Positions 51,496 to 62,300 of a stretch of DNA of 64,000 nt are shown here, piece by piece. The notes beneath the pieces are model-generated. The model did no database searches, was not told the origin of the DNA, and saw only the letters and a list, made by a program, of their open reading frames with translations. The translations under genes were made by a program, and so were the position numbers. Position 1 is the first letter of the stretch, and each line of letters begins with the position of its first letter. Source of the DNA: Methylobacterium sp. WSM2598 (GTDB taxonomy: Bacteria; Pseudomonadota; Alphaproteobacteria; Rhizobiales; Beijerinckiaceae); the NCBI RefSeq assembly GCF_000379105.1, contig NZ_KB900609.1:6878125-6942124 (forward strand), written 5' to 3'.

Positions 51496-53865
51496 TCAGG
51501 CGCTCAGCTTGTCGCGCACCGGCAGCTGGCGCACCCGCCGCCCCGTCGCGGCGAAGAGCGCGTTGACGATCGCGGGCGCCACCGGCGGCACGCCCGGCTC
51601 GCCGACGCCCCCGAGGGGCCGGCCGTAATCCTGGCCCGGCAGCAGGTGGACGTTGATCACCTTCGGGGCCGCGTCGATGCGGGTGATCTCGTAGGTGTCG
51701 TAATTGTCCTGCACCGCCCGGCCGTTCTTGAAGCTGATCTCGGCCGTGAGCGCGAGCCCCATGCCCATCACGACGGCGCCCTCCAGCTGCGCGCGGATGC
51801 GCTCCGGGTTCACCTGCGGCCCGCAATCGATGCCGATATCGACCCGGTGCACGACGATCTCGCCCTTGGGCCCGACCTCCACCTCGGCCGCCGCGGCCGT
51901 GTAGGTCACGAAGCTGTAGTGCCCGGCGATGCCGAGCCCCCGCCCCTTCGGCATCGGGCGGCCCCAGCCGATGCCGTCCGCCACCGTCTCGATCACCCGG
52001 CGCAGCCGCCCGGTCTCGATCGGGTAGAGCGAGGGATCCTCGCCGTAGTTCCAGGCATCGCCGATCTTCACCGGGTCGATGGTCCGGGCCGGCCCGATCA
52101 GGTCGAGCAGGTAGTCCTTCGGGTCGCGCCCCGCCGCGTGGGCGAGTTCGGCCACGAAGGACTGGATCGCGAAGGCGTGCGGGATGTTCGAGACCGAGCG
52201 GAACCAGCCGATGCGCACATGCGCCTCGGCGCTCGGGTTCTCCATCCGCATGGCCGGGATGGCGAAGGGCGTGTTCACCAGCCCCATGCCGAGCTCGATC
52301 GGGATCTCGTTGTCGGCGCCGTCCACGAAGATCGAGCCGATGGTCGGGGCGACGCTGCGGTGCAGCCACGCCACCGGCATGCCCTTGTCGTCGAGCCCCG
52401 CCTCCAGGTGCTCCAGCGAGACCGTGTGGTAGTAGCCGTGATGGAGGTCGTCCTCGCGCGTCCAGGTCAGCTTGACCGGCGCGCCGTCCATGGCCTGGGA
52501 GCAGAGCGCCGCCTCGACCACGTAGTCGGGCTTCGACTTGCGCCCGAAGCCGCCGCCGAGGAGCGTGACGGTCACGGTCACGGCCTCGGGCCCGATCCCG
52601 AGGCGCTTGGCGATGCGCTCGCGGGTCGCCTGCGGCGCCTGGGTCGAGGCCCAGGCCTCGACCTTGCCGTTCACGATCCGCACGGTGGCGGCCGGCGGCT
52701 CCATCGGGGCCTGGACGAGGTGGGGGATGTAGTACTCGGCCGTGACGCGCTTGGCGGCCTTGGCCATCGCGGCATCGACGTCGCCCTCCTGGCGCACGAC
52801 CTTGCCGGGCTTGCGGGCGGCCTCCTCCAGCCTCGCCCGGTACGCATCCGAATCGTAGGAGGCGTTCGGGCCGTCGTCCCAGGTGACCTTGAGGGCCTCG
52901 CGGCCCTTGATCGCCGCCCAGGTGTTCCTCGCGATGACGGCGAGGCCGCCGAGGGGCTGGAACTCCACCGGCGGCGCGGGCGGGTCGATCCGGACCACCT
53001 TGACCACGCCCGGCACCTTCAGGGCGTCGGCGGCGTCGAAGGACTTGACCCTGCCGCCGAAGACCGGCGGGCGGGCGACGACCGCGTAGAGCATGCCCGG
53101 AAGGCGGGTGTCGAGGCCGTACCACGCCTTGCCGGTCGTGATGTCGTCATTGTCGACGAGCCCGATCCGGCCCTTGCCGATGTAGCGGAAGGCGGAGGGG
53201 TCCTTGAGGCGCAGGGCCTCCCCGGTCGGGACCGGGAGCCGCGCCGCCGCGGCCGCGAGGTCGCCGTAGCCCGCCTGCCGGCCCGATCCCGCGTGGCGCA
53301 GGACGTGGTTCTCCGCCGTCACCTCGGCGGCCGGCACGCCCCATTGCGCGGCCGCGGCCTGGATCAGCATCTGGCGGGCCGCCGCGCCGGCCCGGCGCAT
53401 CGGCACGAAGGAGTGGCGCAGCGAGCGCGAGCCGTCCGTGTCCTGGTTGCCGAACTTCTCCTCGTCGCCCGGGGCCTGGGCGACCCGGACCCTGGCCCAG
53501 TCGGCGTCGAGCTCGTCGGCGACAACGAGGGCGATCGAGGTGCGCACCCCCTGCCCCATCTCGGAGCGGTGGCAGGTCACCGTGACGGTGCCGTCGGGCG
53601 CGATGGCGACGAAGAGGTGGGGGTCGTCGCGCCGGCCGTGCGGCATGGCGTCCCCGCCGAATGTCGGCGGCTCCTGCTCGGCGGCCCGGGCCGGCGCGCG
53701 CAGCGCCAGCGCGAGGACGAGGGCGCCGCCGCCGCCGAGCAGCCCGCGGCGGCTGACGTTGCGCAGCCCGGGGACCGGACCGGCCCCTTGCCCGGCCCCT
53801 TGCTCGGCCCCTTGCCCGGCCCCTGGCCCGGCCCCTTGCGTGGTGAGATCGCGGTCGTGGATCAC
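51496..53865 (-). CDS. Molybdopterin-binding large subunit of an IorB-type aldehyde/isoquinoline oxidoreductase
   Basis: A 789-residue protein. A twin-arginine signal (NVSRRGLLGGGGALVLALAL) marks export with bound cofactor. The molybdenum-hydroxylase body has LLGGGFGRKS and, near the end, GGVGEPGVPPVAPAIVNALF with the catalytic Glu. With its 2Fe-2S partner it would oxidise an aldehyde or N-heterocycle and pass electrons to a cytochrome. The start is GTG 53865 with GGGAGAG, overlapping the partner's stop by four bases. Before the Tat signal lie about 20 residues of GAGQGAGP-type repeats, unusual for a leader. Confidence 0.85.
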   Translation of the reverse strand: MIHDRDLTTQGAGPGAGQGAEQGAGQGAGPVPGLRNVSRRGLLGGGGALVLALALRAPARAAEQEPPTFGGDAMPHGRRDDPHLFVAIAPDGTVTVTCHRSEMGQGVRTSIALVVADELDADWARVRVAQAPGDEEKFGNQDTDGSRSLRHSFVPMRRAGAAARQMLIQAAAAQWGVPAAEVTAENHVLRHAGSGRQAGYGDLAAAAARLPVPTGEALRLKDPSAFRYIGKGRIGLVDNDDITTGKAWYGLDTRLPGMLYAVVARPPVFGGRVKSFDAADALKVPGVVKVVRIDPPAPPVEFQPLGGLAVIARNTWAAIKGREALKVTWDDGPNASYDSDAYRARLEEAARKPGKVVRQEGDVDAAMAKAAKRVTAEYYIPHLVQAPMEPPAATVRIVNGKVEAWASTQAPQATRERIAKRLGIGPEAVTVTVTLLGGGFGRKSKPDYVVEAALCSQAMDGAPVKLTWTREDDLHHGYYHTVSLEHLEAGLDDKGMPVAWLHRSVAPTIGSIFVDGADNEIPIELGMGLVNTPFAIPAMRMENPSAEAHVRIGWFRSVSNIPHAFAIQSFVAELAHAAGRDPKDYLLDLIGPARTIDPVKIGDAWNYGEDPSLYPIETGRLRRVIETVADGIGWGRPMPKGRGLGIAGHYSFVTYTAAAAEVEVGPKGEIVVHRVDIGIDCGPQVNPERIRAQLEGAVVMGMGLALTAEISFKNGRAVQDNYDTYEITRIDAAPKVINVHLLPGQDYGRPLGGVGEPGVPPVAPAIVNALFAATGRRVRQLPVRDKLSA

Positions 53866-54341
53866 AGGCGCTCTCCCTGGCTGGCCTTCGGGGTCACGCC
53901 GGCCGCCTGCTTGATGGCGGCGCGGATGCGCGGATAGGTGCCGCAGCGGCAGAGATTGCCGCTCATGGCGGTGTCGATCTCCGCGTCGCCGGGCTGGGGC
54001 GTGTCCCTGAGGAGGGAGGCGGCCTGCATGATCTGCCCGGTCTGGCAGTAGCCGCACTGCGCCACGTTGAGGTCGCGCCACGCCACCTGCAGGGGATGGC
54101 TGCCGTCCGGCGAGAGCCCCTCGATGGTCACGACCGGCTGGCCCTGCGCGGCCGAGACCGGGGTCTGGCAGGAGCGCACGGCGGTGCCGCCGAGGTGGAT
54201 CGTGCAGGCGCCGCAGGCCGCGATGCCGCAGCCGAACTTGGTGCCGACGAGCCCGAGCTCGTCGCGCAGGTACCAGAGGAGCGGCATGTCGGGATCCCCG
54301 TCATAGCTCCGCTCCGCACCGTTCACGGTGAGTTTGATCAT
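53862..54341 (-). CDS. 2Fe-2S small subunit of the IorAB-type oxidoreductase
   Basis: A 159-residue protein with a plant-type ferredoxin cluster (FGCGIAACGACTIHLG plus a later Cys in VRSCQTP) and a second, alpha-helical 2Fe-2S domain (AQCGYCQTGQIM, NLCRCGTYPRIR). It carries electrons from the molybdenum centre. It has no Tat signal, so it is likely exported with the large subunit. It precedes that gene with a four-base overlap. Confidence 0.92.
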   Translation of the reverse strand: MIKLTVNGAERSYDGDPDMPLLWYLRDELGLVGTKFGCGIAACGACTIHLGGTAVRSCQTPVSAAQGQPVVTIEGLSPDGSHPLQVAWRDLNVAQCGYCQTGQIMQAASLLRDTPQPGDAEIDTAMSGNLCRCGTYPRIRAAIKQAAGVTPKASQGERL

Positions 54342-54608
54342 CGTCGCCCTCCGGCTGTCGGGTGCGCGGCGCGCCTCGCGGACACGTTTCCGGTCACGGC
54401 GCGCGGCGATCCTCGATCACAACGGTTCCAGACGGGCGGTCCTAGGCCGGGCCCCGCGCGCGCTACAACTGCACCGCGCGCGGCCCCGGGCTGCACCACC
54501 TGTGGGAACTTTCCCGTGCGGGGAGATCTGGCGCCGACCGGCGCTTCGGGAAGGGGCTCGCGGGGAGTTTCGCGGCGATCCGGGCGCGGCGCGGCCGGAC
54601 CCCGCGTC

Positions 54609-54709
54609 AGACCCAATCCGCTCGATCCCTTCGGGATGGCGGAGCGGGGCTTCGCTCTCGCGCCGCGCGGGCGCGTGATCCGGTTCGATCAACCGGATCC
54701 CGCATCACA
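54609..54709 (-). repeat. Dispersed ~100-bp repeat, copy C
   Basis: On the minus strand it reads GGGATCCGGTTGATCGAACCGG, then GCGCGGCGCGAGAGCGAAGC, and ends GATCGAGCGGATTGGG, in the order of copies A, B and D. It starts at the xseA stop and could terminate that gene. The rest of the 54342-54704 gap is GC-rich without a gene. Confidence 0.65.
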
Positions 54710-56228
54710 GGTCGAACAGGGAGGTCTGCCTGGCCGGGGCGGCCGGTCCCCGCTTGGCCGCGGCCCGCCGGGGCGGCGCCCCCTCGACCACGGCCCCGAC
54801 CTTGCCGTCCTGGAACTCCACGGTGATCCGCCCGGCCGCGCGGGCCGCCTCGGCCTCGGCCACCGGGCGGCCCTCGGCGTCGAGGACGAGGGCGTAGCCG
54901 CGCTGCAGGACCGCCCGGTAGTTCAGGCTGTCGAACAGGCCGGAGGCCGCCGCGAAGCGGGCGCGGCGGCGCTCCAGGTCGCGGCTCTCCGCCTGGGCGA
55001 GGCGCTGCGCCACGCCGTTCAGCCGCTCGGCCCGCACCGCGATCAGCCGCTCGAGCGCGTGGCGCGGCCGGTGATCGATGCCGGCGAGCCGGGCGCGGGC
55101 ACGGGCGAGGTGCAGGGCCGGCGGGTGGCGGCCGAGGGCCTGCAGCAGCCGCGCGAGCCGCGCCTGCGCGGCCCGGGCCGCCTCGCCGAGGGCCGGGCGC
55201 AGCCGCGCCTCCGCGAGGTCGAGGCGCTGGCGCTTGACCGCGAGCAGGCCCTCGGGCGTGGGCAGCACCCGGGCGAGCCCGCGCAGGTCCGCGCGCCGCC
55301 GCTCGATCAGGCGGGCCAGGGAGGCGGCGTGGCGCCGCGCCAGCCCGTCGAGATCCGCCACGAGGTCGAGCCGCACCGGCACCGCCATCTCGGCCGCCCC
55401 GGTCGGGGTCGGGGCGCGGCGGTCGGCGGCGTGGTCGATCAGCGTGACGTCGGTCTCGTGGCCGACCGCCGCGATCAGCGGGATCGCGCTCGCGGCCGCG
55501 GCCCGCACCACGATCTCCTCGTTGAAGCTCCAGAGATCCTCGATCGAGCCGCCGCCGCGGGCGACGATCAGCACGTCCGGGCGCGGGATCGGCCCGTCCG
55601 GGGCGAGCGCGTTGAAGCCCCGGATCGCCGCCGCCACCTCCTCGGCCGAGCCCTCCCCCTGCACCCGCACCGGCCAGACCAGGACGGGGCGCGGGAAGCG
55701 GTCCGCCAGCCGGTGGAGGATGTCGCGGATGACGGCGCCGGTCGGCGAGGTCACCACCCCGACGACCCGCGGCAGGTAGGGCAGCGGGCGCTTGCGGGCG
55801 GCGTCGAACAGGCCCTCGGCGGCCAGCAGCCGGCGTCGCTCCTCCAGCAGCGCCATCCAGGCGCCCGCCCCCGCCGGTTCGAGGGAGTCGATCACGATCT
55901 GGTAGGCGGACTTGCCCGGGAAGGTGGTGATCCGCCCGGTGGCGACGACCTCCAGCCCCTCCTTCGGGCGGTGGCGCAGGCGGGCGAGCGTGCCCTTCCA
56001 GATCACCGCGTCGATCTTGGCGCCGCCGTCCTTCAGGCTGAAATAGGCGTGGCCCGACCCGTGCGGGCCGCGATAGCCCGAGATCTCGCCCCGCAGCCGC
56101 ACGTGGCCGAACGCGTCCTCCAGCGTGCGCTTGAGGGCCGCGGCGAGGTCCGTGACCGACCACTCGGTCAGGTTGGCGGGCGCGCCCGGGGGCGCGGCGA
56201 GGGAGGCGGCGAGGGGCGAAGCGGACAT
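54705..56228 (-). CDS. xseA: Exodeoxyribonuclease VII large subunit
   Basis: A 507-residue protein: N-terminal OB fold (VRLRGEISGYRGPHGSGHAYFSLKD), catalytic core with VVGVVTSPTGAVIRDIL, ARGGGSIEDLWSFNEE and AVGHETDVTLIDHAADRRAPTPT, and a long helical C-terminus. It degrades single-stranded DNA to short oligonucleotides together with XseB, not seen in the window. No signal of truncation. Confidence 0.95.
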   Translation of the reverse strand: MSASPLAASLAAPPGAPANLTEWSVTDLAAALKRTLEDAFGHVRLRGEISGYRGPHGSGHAYFSLKDGGAKIDAVIWKGTLARLRHRPKEGLEVVATGRITTFPGKSAYQIVIDSLEPAGAGAWMALLEERRRLLAAEGLFDAARKRPLPYLPRVVGVVTSPTGAVIRDILHRLADRFPRPVLVWPVRVQGEGSAEEVAAAIRGFNALAPDGPIPRPDVLIVARGGGSIEDLWSFNEEIVVRAAAASAIPLIAAVGHETDVTLIDHAADRRAPTPTGAAEMAVPVRLDLVADLDGLARRHAASLARLIERRRADLRGLARVLPTPEGLLAVKRQRLDLAEARLRPALGEAARAAQARLARLLQALGRHPPALHLARARARLAGIDHRPRHALERLIAVRAERLNGVAQRLAQAESRDLERRRARFAAASGLFDSLNYRAVLQRGYALVLDAEGRPVAEAEAARAAGRITVEFQDGKVGAVVEGAPPRRAAAKRGPAAPARQTSLFDL

Positions 56229-56335
56229 GCCCGAAGGCTAGCGGCCGGCCCGGCCGCGCGGAAGGCCGCCCGGGCCTCCCCCTGTTGACGGCGCCCCGCC
56301 GTGGCACGCGGGGCACGCGGGCCGTGGCGGGGCGC

Positions 56336-56361
56336 GGCCCGCGGGACGATCCCCGCGGGCC
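56336..56361 (-). terminator. Hairpin downstream of the giant coiled-coil gene
   Basis: GGCCCGCGGG pairs with CCCGCGGGCC across a six-base loop, nine bases after the stop codon on the minus strand. No T run follows. Confidence 0.4.
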
Positions 56362-56369
56362 GGGAGGGG

Positions 56370-59300
56370 TCACGCCCCCTCGAACCGCCCGCTCGCATGG
56401 GCGAGCATCGTGTAGACCTTGCCGGTCTCGGAGGTCAGGTAGGCGTTCGCCCGGCGCGGATCCTTGTCGGCCCGGGAGACCTCGCCGAGCAGCCGCTCGA
56501 ACTCCCGCACGTAGCGGTCGACGGTGCGGCGGAACTCCGGCTCGGACTGGTAGCGGCGGCGGATCTCGTCGAAGGTCTGCTTGCCCGCCGCGGTGTAGAG
56601 GTCGCGGGTGAACAGGTTCGACTCGCCCGCCCGGTAGCGCTCCCAGAGGGAGACCGCGGCCTGATGGTCGATCATCCGGGCGATGTTGCCCGAGATCGAG
56701 TCGATCGTGCCGAGTCCCTCCTCGCCGGTGCGCTGGGCCGCGCCCGCCTCGGCCGGGGCCTCGTCCTGCGAGGCGCGGCTGAGGAGGTCGGAGAGCCAGC
56801 CGGTGCCGACCGGCCGGGGGGCCGGCGCCGGCCCGGCCGCGGGCCTTGCGGGGGCGGGCGCGGGGGCCGGCCGGGGCGCCGGAGCGCCGCGCGCCGCGGG
56901 TGCCGCCGGGGCGGGGGTCGGGGCGGGCCGGGTCGCGGGCGCCGCCGGGGTCGCCGGTGCCGGGGCCGGAGCCGCCTGGGCGGGCCGGGGCGCGGCGGGC
57001 CGCGGCGCCTCGGCGCCGACCGCCGCCCGGGCCTCGACGGACCTGGCATCGGCCAGCTTGGGCGCCGCCACGTCCGCGGCGCGGCCCGAGCGGGCGACGA
57101 GGGACGAGAGCTCGTTCAGGGCCTTGATCTGGTCGGCGACCACCCGGCGCATCTCGCTCGTCGCGTCCTGGGTCTCCTGCGGGATCGCGCTCACGCCGCG
57201 CTGCAGGTCCTGGCGGATCTCGTCGAGGGTCCGCCGGATCTCGGCCGCCATGCCGCGCAGGGACTCGACCGTGCCCTGGAACCGGCTCGCGGCCTCCCCG
57301 AAGGCGCCCTGGAGCTCGCCCGAGGCGCCCTGGACCGCCCCGCGCACCGCCTCCGCGGCGCGCGCGCCGTCGGCCTCGGCGCTGCCGCGCAGCTCCTCGA
57401 CCGCCCGCGACAGCGCCTCGGCGGCGTCGCGCGCGCTCCGGGACAGGCTCTCGCCCAAGGCCTGGACGCGCGCCTCGACGCCGCGCAGCGTCTCCTCGAC
57501 GCGCCCGCCGAGCCCCTCGGTCGAGGCCGAGAGGGCGCCCGCCCGCTCGTCGATGCGGCCGAGCAGCGCGTCGATCGCCGCCTGCCGCTCGGACAGGGTG
57601 GCGGCGATCCGGCCCTCTACGCCCTCCAGCTGGCCCGCCGCCTCGGCGAGGCCGGCGAGGTGCTGGCGGGTGGTCTCGGCGAGCGCCTTGCCGCGGGCAT
57701 CGAGGGCGGCGGCGAGCGTCGCGGCCTGCCGCAGGCTCCCGGAGGCCACGTCCTGCAGCTGGGCGACCCGGCCCGACACCTGCTCGGAGGCCCGGCCCGT
57801 CTCCTCGGCGATCTCGCCGAGCGCCGCCTGGATCTGCTGGACGCGGCCCGCGAGCCCGTTCTCGATCGCCGCGAGGTTCTCGCCCGCGCTGCCGACCAGC
57901 TCCTGCAGCCCCAGGCAGGCGCCCTCGACCCGGCCGAGCAGGACGCCGAGGTCGCCGCCGAGCCGCTCGTTGGCCTGACGCAGCACCTCGACGGCCCGCG
58001 TCGCGCCCTGGTCCGCCGCCGCGTGCAGCTCGGCCGCGGTGCGGGAGGCGGCCTCCGCCAGCTCCCGGCCGCGCCGCTCCAGGGCCTCGATCACGCCGCC
58101 GACGCCGTGGACCAGCGCCTGCTCCAGGGCCTCGGAGCGCTCGCCGAGGGCCGAGACGAGGGCCGTGCCGGGCCCCTCGACGAGGCCGCGCAGGGCCGCG
58201 ACCTGCTGGTCGAGGCCGCCCACCACCGCCTGGCCGCTCGCCTCCAGGCGCGCCACCAGGTCCTGGCCGCGGGCGTCGATCGCCTCCTGGAGGGTGCGGG
58301 TGCTCGCCTCGAGGGTGCGGCCGAGGGCCTGCCCCCGCCCGTCGACGATCTCGGCCAGCGTCCCCACCCGCTCGTCCAGGCTGCGGGCGAGGTCCGCGCC
58401 GGGCCCGTCGAGGGCCTGGACCATCTCGCGGGCGGCCTCGGCGAGGCTGCGGGCGAGCGTGGCGCTGCGCTGGTCGATGAGGGCGGCGAGCGCCGCCGCC
58501 CGGCGGTCGAACCCGCCGGTGAGGCCCTCCTGGCGCTCGTCGAAGGCGGCCTGGAAGGCGGCCGCCCGCTCGTCGAGGGCCTGGGTCAGCGCCGCCATGC
58601 GGGTGTCGACCAGGGCCGCGTAGGCGTCGCTGCGGTCGTCGAAGGCGTCCGCCAGCGCCTCGCCGCGGGCCGCGACCAGGGCCGCGAAGGCCCGCATCCG
58701 CCCGTCGATCCGCGCCGTGAAGGCGGCGCTGCGCTCGTCCACCGACCCCGCCAGGGCGTCGCCGCGCTCCTGCAGCACGGAGGCCAGGGCCTGGGCCCGG
58801 GCCTCGATTGTGTGCGCGAAGGCGTCCGCCCCCGCCGCGACCGTGCCGTCGAGGGCCGCGATCTGGCCCTGGAGCCGCGCCGCCAGGGCCTCGCCGCGCG
58901 CGTCGAGCACGCGCCCGAGCGCCTCCGCGCCCCCCTCCACCAGGGCGCGGAAGGCGGCGTCGCGCTGCGCCACCACCTCGGCGAACTCCGCGATGCGGCT
59001 CTGCAGGGCGGCGCCCAGCGCCCCGCCCCGGGTCTCGATCAGCGCGAGCAGCTCGGTGGCGCGGCCGTCGAACAGGGAGACGAGGGCCTGCGTCGAGCCC
59101 TCCACCGCCTCCGACAGGGTGGCGACGCGCGCCTGCAGCGCGGCGACCGCCGAATCCCCCGCCCCCATCGCGTCGGCGAGCGCCTGCCCGCCCTGCGCGA
59201 GCGTGCCGGAGAGGATCCGCACCCGCTCGTCGAGGAGCGCCGCGAGGCTCGCCGTGCGCTCGTGCATCTCGCGGGCGAGGGCGGCCTGGCGGGACTCGAG

Positions 59301-62300
59301 CAGGGCGGCGATCGCGCGCTCGTTCTCCGCCAGGAGATCCCGCAGGCCGGCGCCGCCGTCGAGCAGCTGCGCGAAGGCCGCGCGCCGCCCCTCGACGAGG
59401 CCCGAGAAGGCCTCCGCGCGCTCGTCCACCGCGCGGCCGAGGTCGTGGATCCGCGCCTGGAGCTGCCCCGACAGGGAGGCGGCGCGGTCGTCGACCGTGC
59501 GCGCGAAGGCCGCCGCGCGGTCGTCCACCAGGCTGGCCAGGGCGTTCGCCCGCGCCTCGACGGTCTCGGCGAGGGCGCTGCCGCGGCGCTCGACCAGGAG
59601 GTCGAGGGCGGCGAGGCGCCGGTCGAACAGGGTGGCGAGGTCGCGGGTGCGCGCGTCGAGGGCCCCCGTGAGGTCGCCGACCCGCGTCTCGAAGAGCTGC
59701 GCGAGGCCCTGGCCGCGCTCGGAGAGGAGCCCCTGCAGGGCGCCGACCCGCTCATCGAGGACGTGGCCGAGCGCGCCCGCTTGGCCGTCGAGCAGGCCGC
59801 GCATCGCCGCGGCGCGCTGGTCGAGCAGGTCGTGCAGGGCCCGGATGCGCTCGTCGAGGGCGGCGCGCAGGATCTCGGCCTGGCCGTCGAGCAGGGCGTG
59901 GATGGTCGTGGCCTGCTCGTCCACGAGGCTGCCGAGGCGCCGCAGGCGGTCCTCGAAGGCCGCGTCGACGGCGCCGCCGCGCGCGTCGAGCAGGGTGGTG
60001 AGCGCCGCGGTGCGGGCGGCCACGCCCTCCTGCAGGCGGGTGCCGCCCGCGTCGAGGGCGCGCTCGGCCTCGGCCACGGCGCCCTGCAGGCGCCCGACCA
60101 GGGCCTCGCCGCGCTGCTCCAGCACCTCCGCGAGGCTGGCGGTGCCGCGGTCGAGGAGCTCGGCGAGCACGCCGGTGCGGCCGGCCACGCCCTCCTGGAG
60201 GCGGGCGCCGCCGCTCTCCAGACTGCGCTCGGCCTCGGCGACCGCCTCCTGCAGGCGCCCGATCACGCTCTCGCCGCGGCGCTCCAGCAGCTCGGCCAGG
60301 GAGGCGCCGCCGCGGTCGAACAGCCGGGCGAGGTCCGTCATCCGCTGGCCGACCGTGCCGAACATCGCCCGGCCGCGCTCGTCGAGCTCGGCCGCCAGGG
60401 CGGCGGTGCGCTCCTCCACGAGGCGCGAGAGGCCCTCCGCCCTGCCCTCGAAGGCGGCGCGGATCGCCTCGGCATGCCCGGCGAGGTCGCGGCTCGCCGC
60501 GCCGCTATGGGTCTCCACGAAGCCGACGAGGTCGCGCGTGCGCCGGCCGAGCTCCTCGTCGAGGGCGCGGGTGCGCGCCTCGATCTCGCCCAGGACCTCC
60601 TGGGTCCTCGCCCCGAACGTGTCCTCGATCAGGCGGCGGCGCTCGTCGAGCCCGGCCGCCAGGGCGGCGACGCGCTCCTCCACGAGGCGCGAGAGGCTCT
60701 CGGCGCCGGTCTCGAAGGCGGCGCGGATCGCCTCGCCCTGCCCGGCGAGGTCGCGGCTCGCCGCGCCGCCGTGGTGCTCGACCAAGTCGACGAGGTCGCG
60801 GGCGCGCCGGCCGAGCTCCTCGTCGAGGGCGCGGGTGCGCGCCTCGACCTGGCGCAGGATCTCCTGGGCCTGGCCGCCGAACGCCTCCTCGATCACGCGG
60901 CTGCGCGCGTCGAGGGCCGCCGCGACGCCGTCCAGGCGGGCGAGCACGCGCTCGTCGAAGCGGGCCGCGCCCTCGTCCAGGCGGGCGGCGAGCTCCTCGG
61001 TCCGGCGGCCGAACTCGCCGCCGATCTCGCCCGCCCGGGCGCCGAGCGCGTCGCTCATCGCCTGGATCTGGGCGGTGACCGCCCGGGCGAGCTCGTCGGC
61101 GCGGGCGTCGAGGGCCTGGGCGACCTCGCGCCCGCCCTCCGCCATGGCGCGGGCGATCTCGCCCGCCCGCACGATCAGGGCCTCGTTGAGGGCGGTCGCC
61201 CGGGCGCCGAGATGCTTGTCGACCTGCCCGACCAGGCTGTCGAAGCTCGCGCTGAGCTCGGCGGTGCGCTTGGCCGAGCGCTCCTCCAGGGCGCCGAGCC
61301 GGGTCTCGACGAGGTCGCTCGCCTCGCGGGTGCGCTCCGCGATGCGGTCGGCGACGGCGCGGCCCTCCACGGTGATGACCCGGTCGATCTCCTCGAGCCG
61401 GCTCACCACGGTCTCGGAGATCGCGCCGGTGTCGCGGGAGATCCGGTCGGCCAGGATGTCGCCGCGGGCGATCAGGTCCTGCAGGGCGGCGAGGCGGTTC
61501 GTCAGCACCTCGTCGAGGGCCTTGCCGCTCGTCTCGGCGGTGCTCGCCAGGGTCTCCCCGGTGCGCACCAGCGCGTCGTTGACGCGCGCGCCCTGGCTCG
61601 TCACGGCGAGCACGATGTCGCGCCCGACACCGGCGAGCCGGGCCTGGGTCTCGTCCGCGTGCTGGCCGATCAGCGCCACGACGTCGCGCCCGCTGCCGCC
61701 GAAGGCGGTCTCGACGGTGCCGATCCGGGCCGTGAGCTCGCGGCCGATCTCCTCGGCCGCCTGCCCGATCGCGGCCGCGGCGGTCTCGGCCCGCTCGGCC
61801 AGGGACTCGACGGAGCGGCGCAGGGTCGCGTCCGCCTCGCCGGACCGGGCCGCCACCCGGGTCTCGGCCGCCTCGGCGGCCTGCAGGAAGGCCTCGGCGA
61901 CGCCGGCGAGCCGGGCATCGACCGCGCCGGTCGCGGTCTCGGCCGAGCGGGCGATCGCGCCGGCCGCCTCCTCGGCGCGGGCCGCCAGCACCTCGACCGA
62001 GCGGCGCAGGGCCTCGTCGGCCTCCGCGGCGCGCCGGCCGAGCCGCGCGCCCATCTCGTCCGCGGCGCCGACCAGGGAGGCGGCGACCGCCTCGACCCGG
62101 CCGTCGAGCCCGCCCGTCGCGCTCTCCGCCGCCGCCGCGATCGCGGCCGCCACGGCCTCCGCCCGCGCGGCCAGCCCGTCGAGGGCCCGGCGCAGGCCCT
62201 CGTCGGCCTCCTCCGTGCGGGCGCTCACCCGCCGGCCCGCCTCGTCGGCGGCCCGCAGGAAGCTCTCGGCGAGCCCGGCGAAGCGCGCATCGACCGCGCC

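Noticed and set aside
50613..51566. Plus-strand frame of 317 codons
   Set aside because: It crosses the antisense of a signal-peptide-bearing minus-strand gene and has Ser/Arg/Ala shadow composition.
51646..53937. Plus-strand frame of 763 codons
   Set aside because: Exact antisense of the molybdenum subunit; no motifs.
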